From Furfurilactobacillus milii (GTDB lineage Bacteria > Bacillota > Bacilli > Lactobacillales > Lactobacillaceae), in the NCBI RefSeq assembly GCF_009864005.1, contig NZ_WEZQ01000019.1, positions 1 through 64,000 of the forward strand: a stretch of 64,000 nt of DNA, read 5' to 3'. The first letter of the stretch is position 1, and the number at the start of each line of letters is the position of its first letter. This document shows positions 10,659 through 19,951 of this stretch, piece by piece. The notes under the pieces were generated by a model. That model was given only the letters and a program-made list of their open reading frames with translations, searched no databases and was not told the DNA's origin. The translations under genes and the position numbers were made by a program.

Positions 10659-11777
10659 ATGAATGTTAAACCAAAACACTCTGCAAACTGGTGGGTAACC
10701 CTGGTTTGTGTCTTGTTTGGCGGACTGTTGGTACTGGGTGTTGCTTATGACGCTCCAATTTATCAAAGACCAATCGCTAAAATTACTAATGTACGTAATG
10801 AACGCCCTGTCAAACAGCAAGATGAGTTTGAAAATCAAGATGCAACAGTCCATCAGCGAATCAATGCTGTTTTGATTAACACAATTCACAAGGGACAAAA
10901 GATTACTTTAAGCAATACATACAGTCGTTCCGGCGCAATGGATCAACCCTATCGCGCGGGCAACCAGGTATTCATTTCGAAGCTAACTCGAGGCCAGCAG
11001 TCAAACATTAAAGGACCAAAACGAGATACCGTGGTTGCTTTACTGACCTGGATTGTAATCAGTTTGCTGTTTGTTTTTATGCGCTCAGCTGGTTTTATGG
11101 CATTGTTATCCGTCGGGTTAAATGCAGTACTGTTCTTCTTAGCAATCAACATCGATTTGAGTTTAAAAAATGGCAATGTGTTTGTCATTTTTAGTCTAAT
11201 TAGTGTTGTTTTTGCAGCGTTAACATTGTGGTTGGTTCTAGGTTGGAGTCGACAAACGGTCATTACATTAACAGCAACATTATCCGGGACGGCGCTAGCA
11301 ATTATAATCAGCCTGATTGTGTTCGCACTTACCCATGAGCGAGGCATGCACTATGAGGGCCTTCAATATGTGACCACATTGCCACGCCCGTTGTTTTTAG
11401 CGGAGACGCTGATTGGGTCTTTGGGGGCAGTGATGGACGAGTCAACAGATATTGTGGCGACACTGTTTGAACTTCAGGCTGAACGGCCAGATGTCAGCAG
11501 GAATCAACTATTCTTATCAGGGCGAAACGTTGGTCGCTCCATTATGGGGCCTTTGATCAATGTGTTGTTTCTTATCTTTGTAGCAGACACGTTTCCGTTA
11601 ACACTCTTGTACTTAAAGAATGGCAATAACTGGGGGTATACCTACATGATGAATATGTCGATGGGGGTTATTCAAAGTTTAATCAGCGGTTTAGGAATTG
11701 TATTAGCTATTCCAGTGGCCAGCTTCGTTGCAAGTCGATTGATGAAAAAGAGGGTGATGACAGATGACAACCTTTAG
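10659..11777 (+). CDS. YibE/F family membrane protein, larger subunit
   Basis: Membrane protein of the YibE/F-like family, whose function is unknown and which usually occurs as two adjacent genes, as here. There is an N-terminal membrane anchor (about residues 10-30), a roughly 100-residue extracytoplasmic part, and then seven or so hydrophobic segments. The family-typical segment ETLIGSLGAVMDESTDIVATL sits in the second half. The open frame extends up to GTG 10626, but ATG 10659 has GGGGA 8 nt upstream and gives 372 residues. The stop overlaps the start of the next gene by 14 bases, suggesting translational coupling and a complex. Confidence 0.75.
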   Translation: MNVKPKHSANWWVTLVCVLFGGLLVLGVAYDAPIYQRPIAKITNVRNERPVKQQDEFENQDATVHQRINAVLINTIHKGQKITLSNTYSRSGAMDQPYRAGNQVFISKLTRGQQSNIKGPKRDTVVALLTWIVISLLFVFMRSAGFMALLSVGLNAVLFFLAINIDLSLKNGNVFVIFSLISVVFAALTLWLVLGWSRQTVITLTATLSGTALAIIISLIVFALTHERGMHYEGLQYVTTLPRPLFLAETLIGSLGAVMDESTDIVATLFELQAERPDVSRNQLFLSGRNVGRSIMGPLINVLFLIFVADTFPLTLLYLKNGNNWGYTYMMNMSMGVIQSLISGLGIVLAIPVASFVASRLMKKRVMTDDNL

Positions 11778-12564
11778 TGTGTTGGCTTTATTGCTTTTTT
11801 TTGCCATGTGGGCTGTTGGTGGTAAACAGGGTGCAATTGCGTTTGTCAGCCTCGGTGTGAACTTTGCGTTGTTGTTTTTAACCATCGTGTTAGTTCAGTT
11901 TCATTTGCCGCCACTGCCTGTCACTTTAGTTGCGGGGACGATCATATTGGCTGTGACGATTTTCTTTGGGAATGATGATGATAACAGTACGACGACAGCT
12001 TTTTACGCTTCCGTTATCGTGATGTTATTACTTTTGTTGTTTATTGTGCCCGTGGAGCACTGGGCGCAGGTCGCTGGATTCGGGGATGAGGACAGTGAAG
12101 ATTTGGAAGGCATGTCGCTGTATATCGGCATTTCTTTTTTGAAAGTCGAAATGTGCACCGTCGTGTTGAGCACATTAGGAGCTATTGCTGAAGCCGCCAT
12201 GGCCATTTCATCCGGCCTATCGGAGATTGAAACGCAACAGCCTACAATAACTGGAAAACGTTTGTTTGGTGATGGTCTGAACGTGGGTAAACAGATTATT
12301 GGGACCACGTTTAATACATTGTTCTTCGGCTTTTTTGGTGGTTTCTTATCGTTATTTATATGGTTCGTCGGCCTTCGTTACTCGATTGGTGAGGTTTTTA
12401 ATGACAAAGTGTTTGTCGCTGAGCTATTGATGGTGTTACTGTCGTTTATTGGCGTTCTCATTACGGTTCCAATGACTGCAGCAGTAGCTAGTTGGCGTTT
12501 GCATCGACAGCCACATCAATCGCAAAAAAAGACAGTAGAGACTAAAGTAGACGCAGATGAATAA
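11764..12564 (+). CDS. YibE/F family membrane protein, smaller subunit
   Basis: Partner of the preceding gene: 266 residues, almost entirely hydrophobic segments. It shares the family core seen upstream, in the form SFLKVEMCTVVLSTLGAIAEA followed by GLNVGKQIIGTTFN, which parallels SGRNVGRSIMGPLIN of the larger subunit. The ribosome site GAGGGTGATGACAG lies inside the upstream gene. The two proteins probably form one membrane assembly of unknown role. The C-terminus is charged and cytoplasmic in appearance. Confidence 0.75.
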   Translation: MTTFSVLALLLFFAMWAVGGKQGAIAFVSLGVNFALLFLTIVLVQFHLPPLPVTLVAGTIILAVTIFFGNDDDNSTTTAFYASVIVMLLLLLFIVPVEHWAQVAGFGDEDSEDLEGMSLYIGISFLKVEMCTVVLSTLGAIAEAAMAISSGLSEIETQQPTITGKRLFGDGLNVGKQIIGTTFNTLFFGFFGGFLSLFIWFVGLRYSIGEVFNDKVFVAELLMVLLSFIGVLITVPMTAAVASWRLHRQPHQSQKKTVETKVDADE

Positions 12565-12580
12565 AAAGACACACCCGGTA

Positions 12581-12639
12581 TGTTATACTGTTAGAAGTGA
12601 CGTCGTAAGCTGAGCAAAAAAAGCAACAAGCGGCGACGT
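12581..12639 (+). promoter_or_regulatory. Promoter and leader hairpin of rapZ-yvcK-whiA
   Basis: An extended -10, TG-T-TATACT, occupies 12581-12589 with no clear -35. The short leader holds ACGTCG (12600-12605) complementary to CGACGT (12634-12639), just before the AGGGGG ribosome site at 12641-12646. Confidence 0.6.
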
Positions 12640-12653
12640 AAGGGGGCAAAGAA

Positions 12654-13541
12654 GTGGCACAACAACTGAAATTGGTTATTATTACAGGGATGAGTGGTGC
12701 TGGCAAAACGGTTGCCATGCAAAGCTTTGAGGACTTGGGCTACTTTGTTATGGATAACATGCCACCCAAATTATTGCCTAAGTTTTGGCAGCTGGTCAGA
12801 CAGTCAGGCAATGTTAAAAAGGTTGCGCTGGTCGTAGATTTACGATCACGTGAATTTTTTGATGACCTGCAGGAAATGATCGCAATTTCCTTAAGCACTG
12901 GCACGGTAGATACATCGGTATTATTTCTCGATGCGTCGGATGCCGAATTGGTGGCAAGGTACAAGGAAACCCGGCGAGCACATCCACTAGCCATGGATGG
13001 CCGCGTTTTAGATGGTATTCATCAGGAGCGAAGCTTGCTGTCGGAAATGAAAGAACGGGCAGACTTGGTCATCAACACAGATCATTTGACGCCACGTCAG
13101 CTACGCGAAGATATTTTTGAACAATTTGAAAATCAAGATAAACAGTCGGAATTTCATATTGAAATTTTGTCGTTTGGATACAAATATGGTTTGCCGATCG
13201 ATGCGGACATCGTGATGGACGTTCGATTTTTACCAAATCCATATTATGTACCTGAATTAAAATCACTGACTGGCCGTGACCCTGCTGTGTATGATTACGT
13301 AATGAAACAGCCGGTTACGGAATCCTTTTACAAGCAGTTTTTAGAGCTTTTAAAACTGACCTTGCCTGGCTATCAAAAAGAGGGCAAACCCAGTTTGACC
13401 GTTGCAATTGGTTGTACTGGTGGTCAACACCGGTCAGTCGCTATCACAGAACGACTAGGTAAAGATTTAAGTCAGGACTATCGCGTTCATGTCAGTCATC
13501 GTGACGTAGAGAAACGAAAGGAAACGGTTAACCGCTCATGA
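12654..13541 (+). CDS. rapZ: RNase adapter / nucleotide-binding protein RapZ
   Basis: P-loop nucleotide-binding protein of the RapZ (YvcJ) family. In Proteobacteria it senses glucosamine-6-phosphate and guides RNase E. In Firmicutes it binds nucleotides and is linked to competence and cell-envelope functions. The Walker A motif [10 protein letters not shown] lies at the N-terminus. The C-terminal domain carries the family motif [10 protein letters not shown] (usually GCTGG[QR]HRSV). The 295 residues are full length. The start is GTG 12654 with AGGGGG 7 nt upstream. The stop codon overlaps the next start as ATGA, the normal coupling in the conserved rapZ-yvcK-whiA cluster. Confidence 0.96.
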   Translation: MAQQLKLVIITGMSGAGKTVAMQSFEDLGYFVMDNMPPKLLPKFWQLVRQSGNVKKVALVVDLRSREFFDDLQEMIAISLSTGTVDTSVLFLDASDAELVARYKETRRAHPLAMDGRVLDGIHQERSLLSEMKERADLVINTDHLTPRQLREDIFEQFENQDKQSEFHIEILSFGYKYGLPIDADIVMDVRFLPNPYYVPELKSLTGRDPAVYDYVMKQPVTESFYKQFLELLKLTLPGYQKEGKPSLTVAIGCTGGQHRSVAITERLGKDLSQDYRVHVSHRDVEKRKETVNRS

Positions 13542-14542
13542 AAGAAATCATGGAGAAGCGGCGGCCACGCGTAGTTGTCATTGGTGGAGGCACGGGTTTG
13601 CCTGTTGTCCTTAATTCCTTGCATAAGCAAGACGTCGATGTAACAGCCGTCGTGACGGTCGCAGATGACGGTGGTTCTTCGGGAATCATTCGGAATTATA
13701 TTAACGTAGTGCCGCCTGGTGATATTCGCAATGTCATGGCCGCCTTGTCGCGGTTGTCACCATTGGAATTGAAGGTTTTTCAGTATCGGTTTGAAGCTAA
13801 CGATAACTTCTTTTCCGGTCATGCGATTGGCAATCTAATTATCGCGGCGCTTACTGAAATGGAGCACGGCGTGTTTGGCGCTGTTCAGGAGCTGTCTGAA
13901 ATGATGCATGTAGACGGTCATGTTTATCCAGTTGCCAACGAACCGTTGGTACTTCATGCTGAGTTTACCGATGGCACGCAACTCGCGGGAGAGGCTGAAA
14001 TTACGGCTGCTCACAAACAGATTAAACGTGTGTGGGTCACACCACAGCCAGATTCTAACGATGAGATTGCTAAGGCGATGCCAGCCGTAATCGATGCTAT
14101 TTTAGGCGCCGATTTGATTGTGTTGGGACCTGGTAGTCTATTTACAAGCATTTTGCCAAACCTCATGGTGTCAAACGTGGGCGAGGCAATTATGCATACT
14201 CCTACGGAAGTTGTGTATATTTGTAACATTATGACGCAGAAGGGTGAAACGGATCACTTTACTGATGCCGATCACGTTCAGGTATTAAACAAGCATTTGG
14301 GTGCCAATTTCGTCGATACAGTCCTTGTGAATACTGAACGGGTTCCAGAGGATTACATGGATTGGAAACGCTGGAACGAGGTGTCAACGCAAGTAACGTC
14401 AGATACCGACGCATTGACCAGGATGGGTGTCCGGTCGATTCGAGCCAATTTACTCCAGTTACGGGATGCCGGTGCTTTTCATGACGGGACCAAAGTGGTT
14501 GCTGAGCTGATGAAGTTGCTTGCACATAAACATATTCAATAA
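13538..14542 (+). CDS. yvcK: Gluconeogenesis factor YvcK (CofD-like)
   Basis: CofD-like protein required in Bacillus for growth on gluconeogenic carbon and for normal cell shape, and known to bind UDP-sugars. The N-terminal glycine-rich motif [13 protein letters not shown], the DDGGSSG motif and the PPGDIRN segment are all present. The length of 334 residues is slightly longer than many homologues because of a short N-terminal extension. ATG 13538 overlaps the rapZ stop. ATG 13550 ([10 protein letters not shown]) is an alternative start. It is the middle gene of the rapZ-yvcK-whiA operon. Confidence 0.95.
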   Translation: MKEIMEKRRPRVVVIGGGTGLPVVLNSLHKQDVDVTAVVTVADDGGSSGIIRNYINVVPPGDIRNVMAALSRLSPLELKVFQYRFEANDNFFSGHAIGNLIIAALTEMEHGVFGAVQELSEMMHVDGHVYPVANEPLVLHAEFTDGTQLAGEAEITAAHKQIKRVWVTPQPDSNDEIAKAMPAVIDAILGADLIVLGPGSLFTSILPNLMVSNVGEAIMHTPTEVVYICNIMTQKGETDHFTDADHVQVLNKHLGANFVDTVLVNTERVPEDYMDWKRWNEVSTQVTSDTDALTRMGVRSIRANLLQLRDAGAFHDGTKVVAELMKLLAHKHIQ

Positions 14543-14582
14543 CTGCCTTGATCAATAAGGTGATAGAAAAGGAGGCAGCACG

Positions 14583-15527
14583 ATGTCCTATGCCAGTGAC
14601 GTAAAAAAAGAGCTGACTGGATTAAAGGTGCACGCTGCGAATGGAAAGGCTGAATTAATGGCCTTGATTCGCATGAATGGCGCGGTCAGCATTGTTAACC
14701 ACGCGTTTGTGTTAAACGTGCAAACGGAAAATCCGGCGATTGCTCGACGAATTTATGCATTATTAAAGCAGTTTTACCGTTTGGAGGCAGAACTGATTGT
14801 TCGTAAAAACGTCAAACTCAAGAAAAACAACATGTATGTCGTGCGGCTAAAGACCGGTACGCAACAAGTTTTAAACGATCTTCATGTGTTAGGTGACATG
14901 GGAATCGAAGAGGTGGTGCCACAAAATGTGCTTACCGAAGATAGCGAAGTTCGCTCTTATTTAAGAGGCGCGTTTTTGGCAGGTGGTTCGGTTAATAACC
15001 CGGACACCAGTCGTTACCATCTCGAGGTTTATTCTTTATATGAAGAACAGAATCAACAGATTTGTGAGTTAATGAATCAATATGACTTAAATGCCAGAAT
15101 GACCAATCGTCGAAGTGGCTACATTACTTACCTTAAGGAAGGCGAGAAAATTTCTGATTTTCTCACTTTAATTGGGGCGACTAATGCCATGTTAAAGTTT
15201 GAAGATGTGCGCATTATGCGTGACATGCGTAATTCAGTCAACCGGCTTGTTAACTGTGAGACGGCGAACATGGAGAAAGTTGCTTCTGCCAGCTCTCGTC
15301 AAATTGATAACATCGAGTACATCAAATCGCGTGTTGGATTAGGCCAGTTACCAGCTAAGCTTCAGGCCATGGCCGAGACTAGATTGGCCAATCGTGAAGT
15401 TAGTTTGAAAGAACTAGGTGACCTGATTCCGGGAGGACCAATTTCCAAGTCTGGTGTTAACCACCGTTTGCGGAAAATCAATGAATTCGCTGATAAACTG
15501 CGTGAGGATGATATAATTTCAGCGTAG
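14583..15527 (+). CDS. whiA: DNA-binding protein WhiA
   Basis: WhiA family, made of a degenerate LAGLIDADG homing-endonuclease-like domain and a C-terminal helix-turn-helix. In Actinobacteria it controls sporulation. In Bacillus it influences cell division and chromosome segregation. The N-terminal segment [14 protein letters not shown], the LAGLIDADG-like motif [16 protein letters not shown] and the C-terminal motif [16 protein letters not shown] are evident. It has 314 residues and the ribosome site AAAAGGAGG just upstream. Last gene of the rapZ operon, it ends at a bidirectional terminator shared with the convergent dehydrogenase-like gene. Confidence 0.97.
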   Translation: MSYASDVKKELTGLKVHAANGKAELMALIRMNGAVSIVNHAFVLNVQTENPAIARRIYALLKQFYRLEAELIVRKNVKLKKNNMYVVRLKTGTQQVLNDLHVLGDMGIEEVVPQNVLTEDSEVRSYLRGAFLAGGSVNNPDTSRYHLEVYSLYEEQNQQICELMNQYDLNARMTNRRSGYITYLKEGEKISDFLTLIGATNAMLKFEDVRIMRDMRNSVNRLVNCETANMEKVASASSRQIDNIEYIKSRVGLGQLPAKLQAMAETRLANREVSLKELGDLIPGGPISKSGVNHRLRKINEFADKLREDDIISA

Positions 15528-15568
15528 TTGTCGTGTTTGTAGTTTGATTTGATTAATAGATAAAGGCT

Positions 15569-15616
15569 AAATAAAATGACCGATTTCCTTTAACTGGGAA
15601 ACCGGTCATTTTATTT
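15569..15616. terminator. Bidirectional terminator between whiA and the SDR gene
   Basis: AAATAAAATGACCG (15569-15582) pairs perfectly with CGGTCATTTTATTT (15603-15616), with an inner TTTCC/GGGAA stem. The A and T tracts serve both strands. Confidence 0.85.
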
Positions 15617-15625
15617 ATGCTCGAG

Positions 15626-16546
15626 TTAATTGCGTGGTTGTTGCAGTGCGGCGACATTAGCGGGATTGCTCAAACAAGTCTTTAAATCGTCAAGCAAACC
15701 TGTTTCGCGTGGATGCCAGTTCAACGCCTTTTGAGTCCATGTGCTGCTGGTGGGATTGCTGCCGACGATGGTAGGTTCAAACCAGCCAAAGTAGGCCTTA
15801 GCAGTCTCTTCATCAAAGTGTTCTACCGGCACATGCAATGTGTTGCCAATTGTTTCCACAATGGTCTTTACAGGAATGCCTTCTTCAGCAACCGCGTTAT
15901 AGGTCGCGCCGGCTTCGCCGTTTTCTAATGCAGCAACGAACAGCCGCGCTGCATCGTTACGATGAACGGATGGCCAAACATTGGCGCCATCACCAACGTA
16001 GCCAATCTTGCCTTGATTAACCGTCATTTGAGCCAGAATGCTACCAAATCCTTGACGCTGAACGTCATGAACTGTTGGTGCCAAACGAACAACGCTGGCG
16101 CGAACGCCCTGTTGTGCATAACTGAGCGCCAGTGCTTCGGAAGCTGCTCGACCAACGGGATGTGCCATATGGTCCTGTTCGGTAGCAGTGCGTCCCATGC
16201 CAACCGCCATTAAGGTGCCAGATGTATTAACTAGTGGCTTGCCGGTGTTAGCTAAAGTATCGCCTAGCACTTTGACAGCAGCCATGTCCTTAGCGACGGC
16301 TTCATCATAGTGGTTAAAATCATTAGTAAAGGCGAGGTGAATAACACCGTCACTGCTCTTTGCGGCCGTTGATAAGCTATCTAAATCGTCCAGTGAGCCT
16401 TTAACGGGTGTGGCGCCTGCCTGAGTTAATTGTTGAGCCGAATGATCTGAATGAGCCAGTGCAAGAACCTCATGACCATGTTCAATTAGCGTTTTAACAA
16501 CAACCTGACCAATGAAGCCATTACCACCTGTAACGAAAACTTTCAT
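15626..16546 (-). CDS. NAD(P)-binding SDR-family epimerase/reductase
   Basis: Atypical (extended-type) short-chain dehydrogenase family protein. The Rossmann motif MKVFVTGGNGFIGQ lies at the very N-terminus. The usual YxxxK pair is absent, as in atypical SDRs. The substrate is unknown. The frame extends to 16573, but ATG 16546 is chosen: AGAAGG sits about 8 nt upstream and the glycine motif then starts at residue 7. It has 306 residues. It is divergent from a TetR gene, and two 18-bp palindromes lie between them, so it is probably the target of that regulator. Confidence 0.82.
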   Translation of the reverse strand: MKVFVTGGNGFIGQVVVKTLIEHGHEVLALAHSDHSAQQLTQAGATPVKGSLDDLDSLSTAAKSSDGVIHLAFTNDFNHYDEAVAKDMAAVKVLGDTLANTGKPLVNTSGTLMAVGMGRTATEQDHMAHPVGRAASEALALSYAQQGVRASVVRLAPTVHDVQRQGFGSILAQMTVNQGKIGYVGDGANVWPSVHRNDAARLFVAALENGEAGATYNAVAEEGIPVKTIVETIGNTLHVPVEHFDEETAKAYFGWFEPTIVGSNPTSSTWTQKALNWHPRETGLLDDLKTCLSNPANVAALQQPRN

Positions 16547-16597
16547 AATAAGTGCCTTCTTTTTAAATTTCATTTATTTGATAAAGTTGATTTTATA

Positions 16598-16643
16598 AAT
16601 GATAGCTCTATCGGTAAAGATTATAACCGATAGACTTATCGGT
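16598..16643. promoter_or_regulatory. Double TetR operator between the SDR gene and tetR
   Basis: ACCGATA-gact-TATCGGT (16626-16643) is a perfect 18-bp palindrome. A degenerate copy, AATGATA-gctc-TATCGGT, lies at 16598-16615. The copies are 28 bp apart centre to centre, with the same 4-nt spacer. This placement between divergent genes is typical of autoregulating TetR proteins. Confidence 0.75.
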
Positions 16644-16694
16644 ATCAAGTGGTAAACTAAAATAAATTACTTTCAAAGAAATGGGATCAGAAGG

Positions 16695-17276
16695 ATGAAG
16701 AAAAAAGACGATCAAAAATATAATCGCATTCTTGATGTGGCTGGCGATCTGATTATTACCGATAGTGTCGGTGCGGTTTCAACAACAAAAATTGCTAAGC
16801 AGGTTGGCATTTCCCAGTCCAGTATCTACGTTTATTTCAAGAATCGTGAGGCACTGTTGCTTACTCTATATGTTCGTGAACTGAAGCGTTTGTATGCTCA
16901 GGACGACGGGGAAGATTTGCGTTCGCTGTCGTTTGAAACAGCGATGAAACAGTATCTTGAGCAACTGTTTCACTATGGTTTGACCTATCCTAAAAGTATG
17001 ACGATCATTCAAAAGTTAAAAGAGGATTACGTCTTTGACGAGCAGGCTGGTGAGCAAATTAATGTCATCGTTCATCAAAGCGCCGTACAACAGTTGTTAT
17101 TTAAGGGGCTTGCTGACAAAACATTACGGCAAGTGGATATTTCACTACTTAGAAACATCATTTTTTCGACGATCAAACTGCACACGGACAACTTGCGGCA
17201 AGGTGTGTACACTGAAGCAGACGTGCCGTTTGAAAGAATCCAACGCATGCTAATGAAGGCAGTTCAGAATAACTAA
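16695..17276 (+). CDS. TetR/AcrR family transcriptional regulator
   Basis: 193 residues. The N-terminal helix-turn-helix is ILDVAGDLI...STTKIAKQVGISQSSIYVYFKNREALL, the TetR_N signature. The C-terminal ligand domain is unspecific. It is divergent from the SDR gene across two palindromic operators, so it most likely represses that gene and itself. ATG 16695 follows an AGAAGG ribosome site. The ABC exporter gene 137 bases downstream may also be under its control, but that gene has its own leader. Confidence 0.88.
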   Translation: MKKKDDQKYNRILDVAGDLIITDSVGAVSTTKIAKQVGISQSSIYVYFKNREALLLTLYVRELKRLYAQDDGEDLRSLSFETAMKQYLEQLFHYGLTYPKSMTIIQKLKEDYVFDEQAGEQINVIVHQSAVQQLLFKGLADKTLRQVDISLLRNIIFSTIKLHTDNLRQGVYTEADVPFERIQRMLMKAVQNN

Positions 17277-17412
17277 TTTAAGCCGAAAGAAACAGTATGG
17301 TTAGTAGATAGAAATAAATTTGCATATACGCAAATATTAACGATAAGGTGTTGTTGCGGCCTCCCAAGCAGTGATAGGTTCGCTTTAATAAAGAGCGAAT
17401 GGGGGAGATTGC

Positions 17413-19011
17413 ATGACCAAAATAATTCATCGCGGTTGGTTCAACATCGCTATTATTGTGGCGCTGATCAATGGCTTAGAAGTTCCTTTTAACACGGCTA
17501 CCTATGCCTATATTTTTAAACTAATTACTACGCGTGACTTGGCCGGCGTCGGGATTTATCTGGTGATTGTTCTAGGCGGATATTTATTCTTTTCGACTTT
17601 GTCATACTGTCAAAGCTGGGTAGTCAATAAAAATGTGGCGTTTATCAATTTACGTCTGAAAACCCGTTATGTAGAAGCAAAGGTCGAGCGAGATGATCCC
17701 AGCCAGCAGGATTTCGAAGCAAACGGCCTGTCATTTTTAATGAACGATTTGAAGCTACTCGAGGATAATTATTGGCGCAACGTGTTTCGATTATTAGGAT
17801 ACGGCACGACCATTTTGGTCACCACGGGGTATGCACTACACAATAGTTTTCGGCTAACCGGAATTTTCTTAGCGTTTATGTTGGTGCCAATGGTCTTTCA
17901 GCGTTTGGCAAATAAAGGGACGACGACTAAAGCAACCGTTTGGTCACAAAAAAATGCACAGTTGGCAACACGCGTAAAGGACCTATTACACGGGGCAATG
18001 ACCATTCGTCGCTACCATGCTGAGGCTGGTTACAGAACTAAGCTAATCAGGGATGTCGGTAGTGTTGAAGAGGCGAATGCTGCGCTTAAGAATCACATTG
18101 CACTGGCCAACAGTCTGCTAATGTATTTGTTTTATCTATTTTCAGAAATGCCGATTGCCATCGGTATCTACCTGACTATTTCAGGAATGTTAACGTTACC
18201 GGAATTTGTCGCAGTCCAATATTCAACTAACATGATTTTAAACGGCGTCAATCAAATGCTGACCTGTATTAACCAGATTGGGAGTACTAAGACTGTTCGC
18301 CAACAGTTGCACAGAAGTATTTCCAAAGAAGATATAACGGCGGAGTTGCCCATGAAATCGATTCAGTTTCAGAAATTGACATTGACAAATATTAGCTTTA
18401 AACGTGAACATCGTGACATTTTAAATGTCATTAATTTGCGAGTCCAGAAAGGCGAAAAAGTGTTGATTCAAGGGCCATCCGGAGTGGGCAAATCAACATT
18501 GTTGTCGGTTATGTTAAAAGAGTTGCCAGTTACAAACGGTCAACTGTTACTCAACGGGCAAGACTATGACGAGGCGCAGGTAAAGACCCTGTTTAGCAAG
18601 GTTTCACAAACACCGATTATCTTTGCCGAGACTATCAGATTTAATCTAACGTTGGGGATGCCATTCCATGAGAGCGCGATTCTAGTTGCTGTCAAACAAG
18701 CGGGACTCAGTGACGTCATCAATGAATCCAAGCTGAATCAGCAAATAACAGAAGGTGGTAAAAATCTTTCTGGTGGTCAGTTAAAGCGCCTGGAAATTGC
18801 GCGGGCATTGCTGTTTAAAAGACAAGTATTGTTGATTGATGAGGGAACCGCTTCCCTTGATCTGGCAACGGCAAAACAGATTCATGACACACTGTTGTCG
18901 TTATCTAATTTGACAATGATTGAGGTAGACCACCATATTCCACATGAGTTGTTATCCAAGTATGATCATCGCTATCAACTGAACAATGGCCGTTTAGAAG
19001 TGCTCGACTAA
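17413..19011 (+). CDS. ABC transporter, fused permease and ATPase
   Basis: Type-IV exporter-like half transporter of 532 residues: a membrane domain of about six hydrophobic segments (1-300) followed by an ATPase domain. The ATPase has Walker A GPSGVGKSTLL, Q-loop SKVSQTP, signature LSGGQLKRLEIARALL, Walker B VLLIDEGTASLD and the switch histidine in EVDHH. The D-x-x-H pocket is unusual in having VDHH instead of the common TH. The start ATG at 17413 follows GGGGGAG. It stands alone, so it probably acts as a homodimer. The substrate cannot be predicted; a peptide or drug is possible. Confidence 0.85.
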   Translation: MTKIIHRGWFNIAIIVALINGLEVPFNTATYAYIFKLITTRDLAGVGIYLVIVLGGYLFFSTLSYCQSWVVNKNVAFINLRLKTRYVEAKVERDDPSQQDFEANGLSFLMNDLKLLEDNYWRNVFRLLGYGTTILVTTGYALHNSFRLTGIFLAFMLVPMVFQRLANKGTTTKATVWSQKNAQLATRVKDLLHGAMTIRRYHAEAGYRTKLIRDVGSVEEANAALKNHIALANSLLMYLFYLFSEMPIAIGIYLTISGMLTLPEFVAVQYSTNMILNGVNQMLTCINQIGSTKTVRQQLHRSISKEDITAELPMKSIQFQKLTLTNISFKREHRDILNVINLRVQKGEKVLIQGPSGVGKSTLLSVMLKELPVTNGQLLLNGQDYDEAQVKTLFSKVSQTPIIFAETIRFNLTLGMPFHESAILVAVKQAGLSDVINESKLNQQITEGGKNLSGGQLKRLEIARALLFKRQVLLIDEGTASLDLATAKQIHDTLLSLSNLTMIEVDHHIPHELLSKYDHRYQLNNGRLEVLD

Positions 19012-19116
19012 TAATTACCCATGACTGGTCGTCTGGATGATCCAGACCGCTATCATCAGAACGGTGTTAAAAATGGTCAATGAATAAATGTGGCCTCCTC
19101 AATTTACTGTAAACGC

Positions 19117-19149
19117 AAAAAAGACCCTCGTCATTTGACGAAGGTCTTT
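19117..19149 (-). terminator. Terminator of clpP
   Basis: GGTCTTT (19143-19149) and AAAGACC (19120-19126) form the stem with TCGTC/GACGA inside. On the minus strand the stem is followed by a T run (plus-strand A at 19117-19122). It may also serve the ABC gene. Confidence 0.85.
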
Positions 19150-19164
19150 GCTTGCTTATTATGA

Positions 19165-19761
19165 TTACTTTTGCATTTCGCTGGAGTTAGTCATAATGTG
19201 GTCAATCAAACCATAATCTAAGGCTTGCTCAGCGGTCATGTAGTTATCCCGTTCAGTATCCTTATTGATGGTTTCGATGTCTTGACCAGTCTTTTCAGCC
19301 AGCAAGTTGTTGATCATCTTCCGTGTCTTCAGAATTTCTTCAGCCACGATTTCGATTTCAGTTTGCTGACCTTGAGCACCACCAGAAGGTTGGTGAATCA
19401 AGATTTCTGAGTGTGGTAAGGCAAAACGTTTGCCCTTAGCACCAGAAGTTGCCAGAATGGAAGCCATTGAAGCAGCCATTCCCATGACAATCGTTTGAAC
19501 ATCAGACTTAACAAAGTTCATGGTGTCGTAGATTGCCATTCCGGAAGTGATAACACCACCGGGCGAGTTAATATACATGTAAATATCTTTATCAGAATCT
19601 TGGGCATCCAAGAAGAGCAATTGAGCGATGATGGCGTTGGCCATGTCATCTTCGATTGGTCCGGAAACCATAATGATCCGGTCTTTTAATAGTCGTGAGT
19701 AAATGTCGTAGGCACGTTCGCCACGGCTGGACTGTTCAATAACAGTTGGAATCAAAGCCAT
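19165..19761 (-). CDS. clpP: ATP-dependent Clp protease proteolytic subunit
   Basis: Serine protease core of Clp complexes, forming a double heptamer that degrades proteins fed by Clp ATPases. The catalytic triad is Ser98 (GMAASMAS), His123 (LIHQP) and Asp172. The start [20 protein letters not shown] is the family norm. The frame is open to 19824, but ATG 19761 has AAGGAGG 8 nt upstream. The product is 198 residues. The CtsR operator covers its promoter, so it is a class III heat-shock gene. It has its own terminator. Confidence 0.98.
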   Translation of the reverse strand: MALIPTVIEQSSRGERAYDIYSRLLKDRIIMVSGPIEDDMANAIIAQLLFLDAQDSDKDIYMYINSPGGVITSGMAIYDTMNFVKSDVQTIVMGMAASMASILATSGAKGKRFALPHSEILIHQPSGGAQGQQTEIEIVAEEILKTRKMINNLLAEKTGQDIETINKDTERDNYMTAEQALDYGLIDHIMTNSSEMQK

Positions 19762-19833
19762 AATTGAGGCCTCCTTGTAATTTGCGTTGTCATTTAGCAC
19801 TTGTAATGGTGCTCTGCTAATCAACGTAATTGT

Positions 19834-19863
19834 AGTTTAACCCAAAGGTCAGAAAAGGTCAAA
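19834..19863 (-). promoter_or_regulatory. clpP promoter with CtsR operator
   Basis: Read on the minus strand, TTGACC (plus 19857-19862) and TAAACT (plus 19834-19839) are 17 nt apart. The plus strand shows the tandem heptads GGTCAGA-AAA-GGTCAAA at 19847-19863, which match the CtsR operator pattern and overlap the promoter. Confidence 0.88.
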
Positions 19864-19951
19864 CAAAATGGTGCGATTGTTTGAAAAAATGTGATAAAAA
19901 GTTGCGTACAATGTGATAGCCTTAGAGTATCATGGGGTTAGGGAGTTAGAG

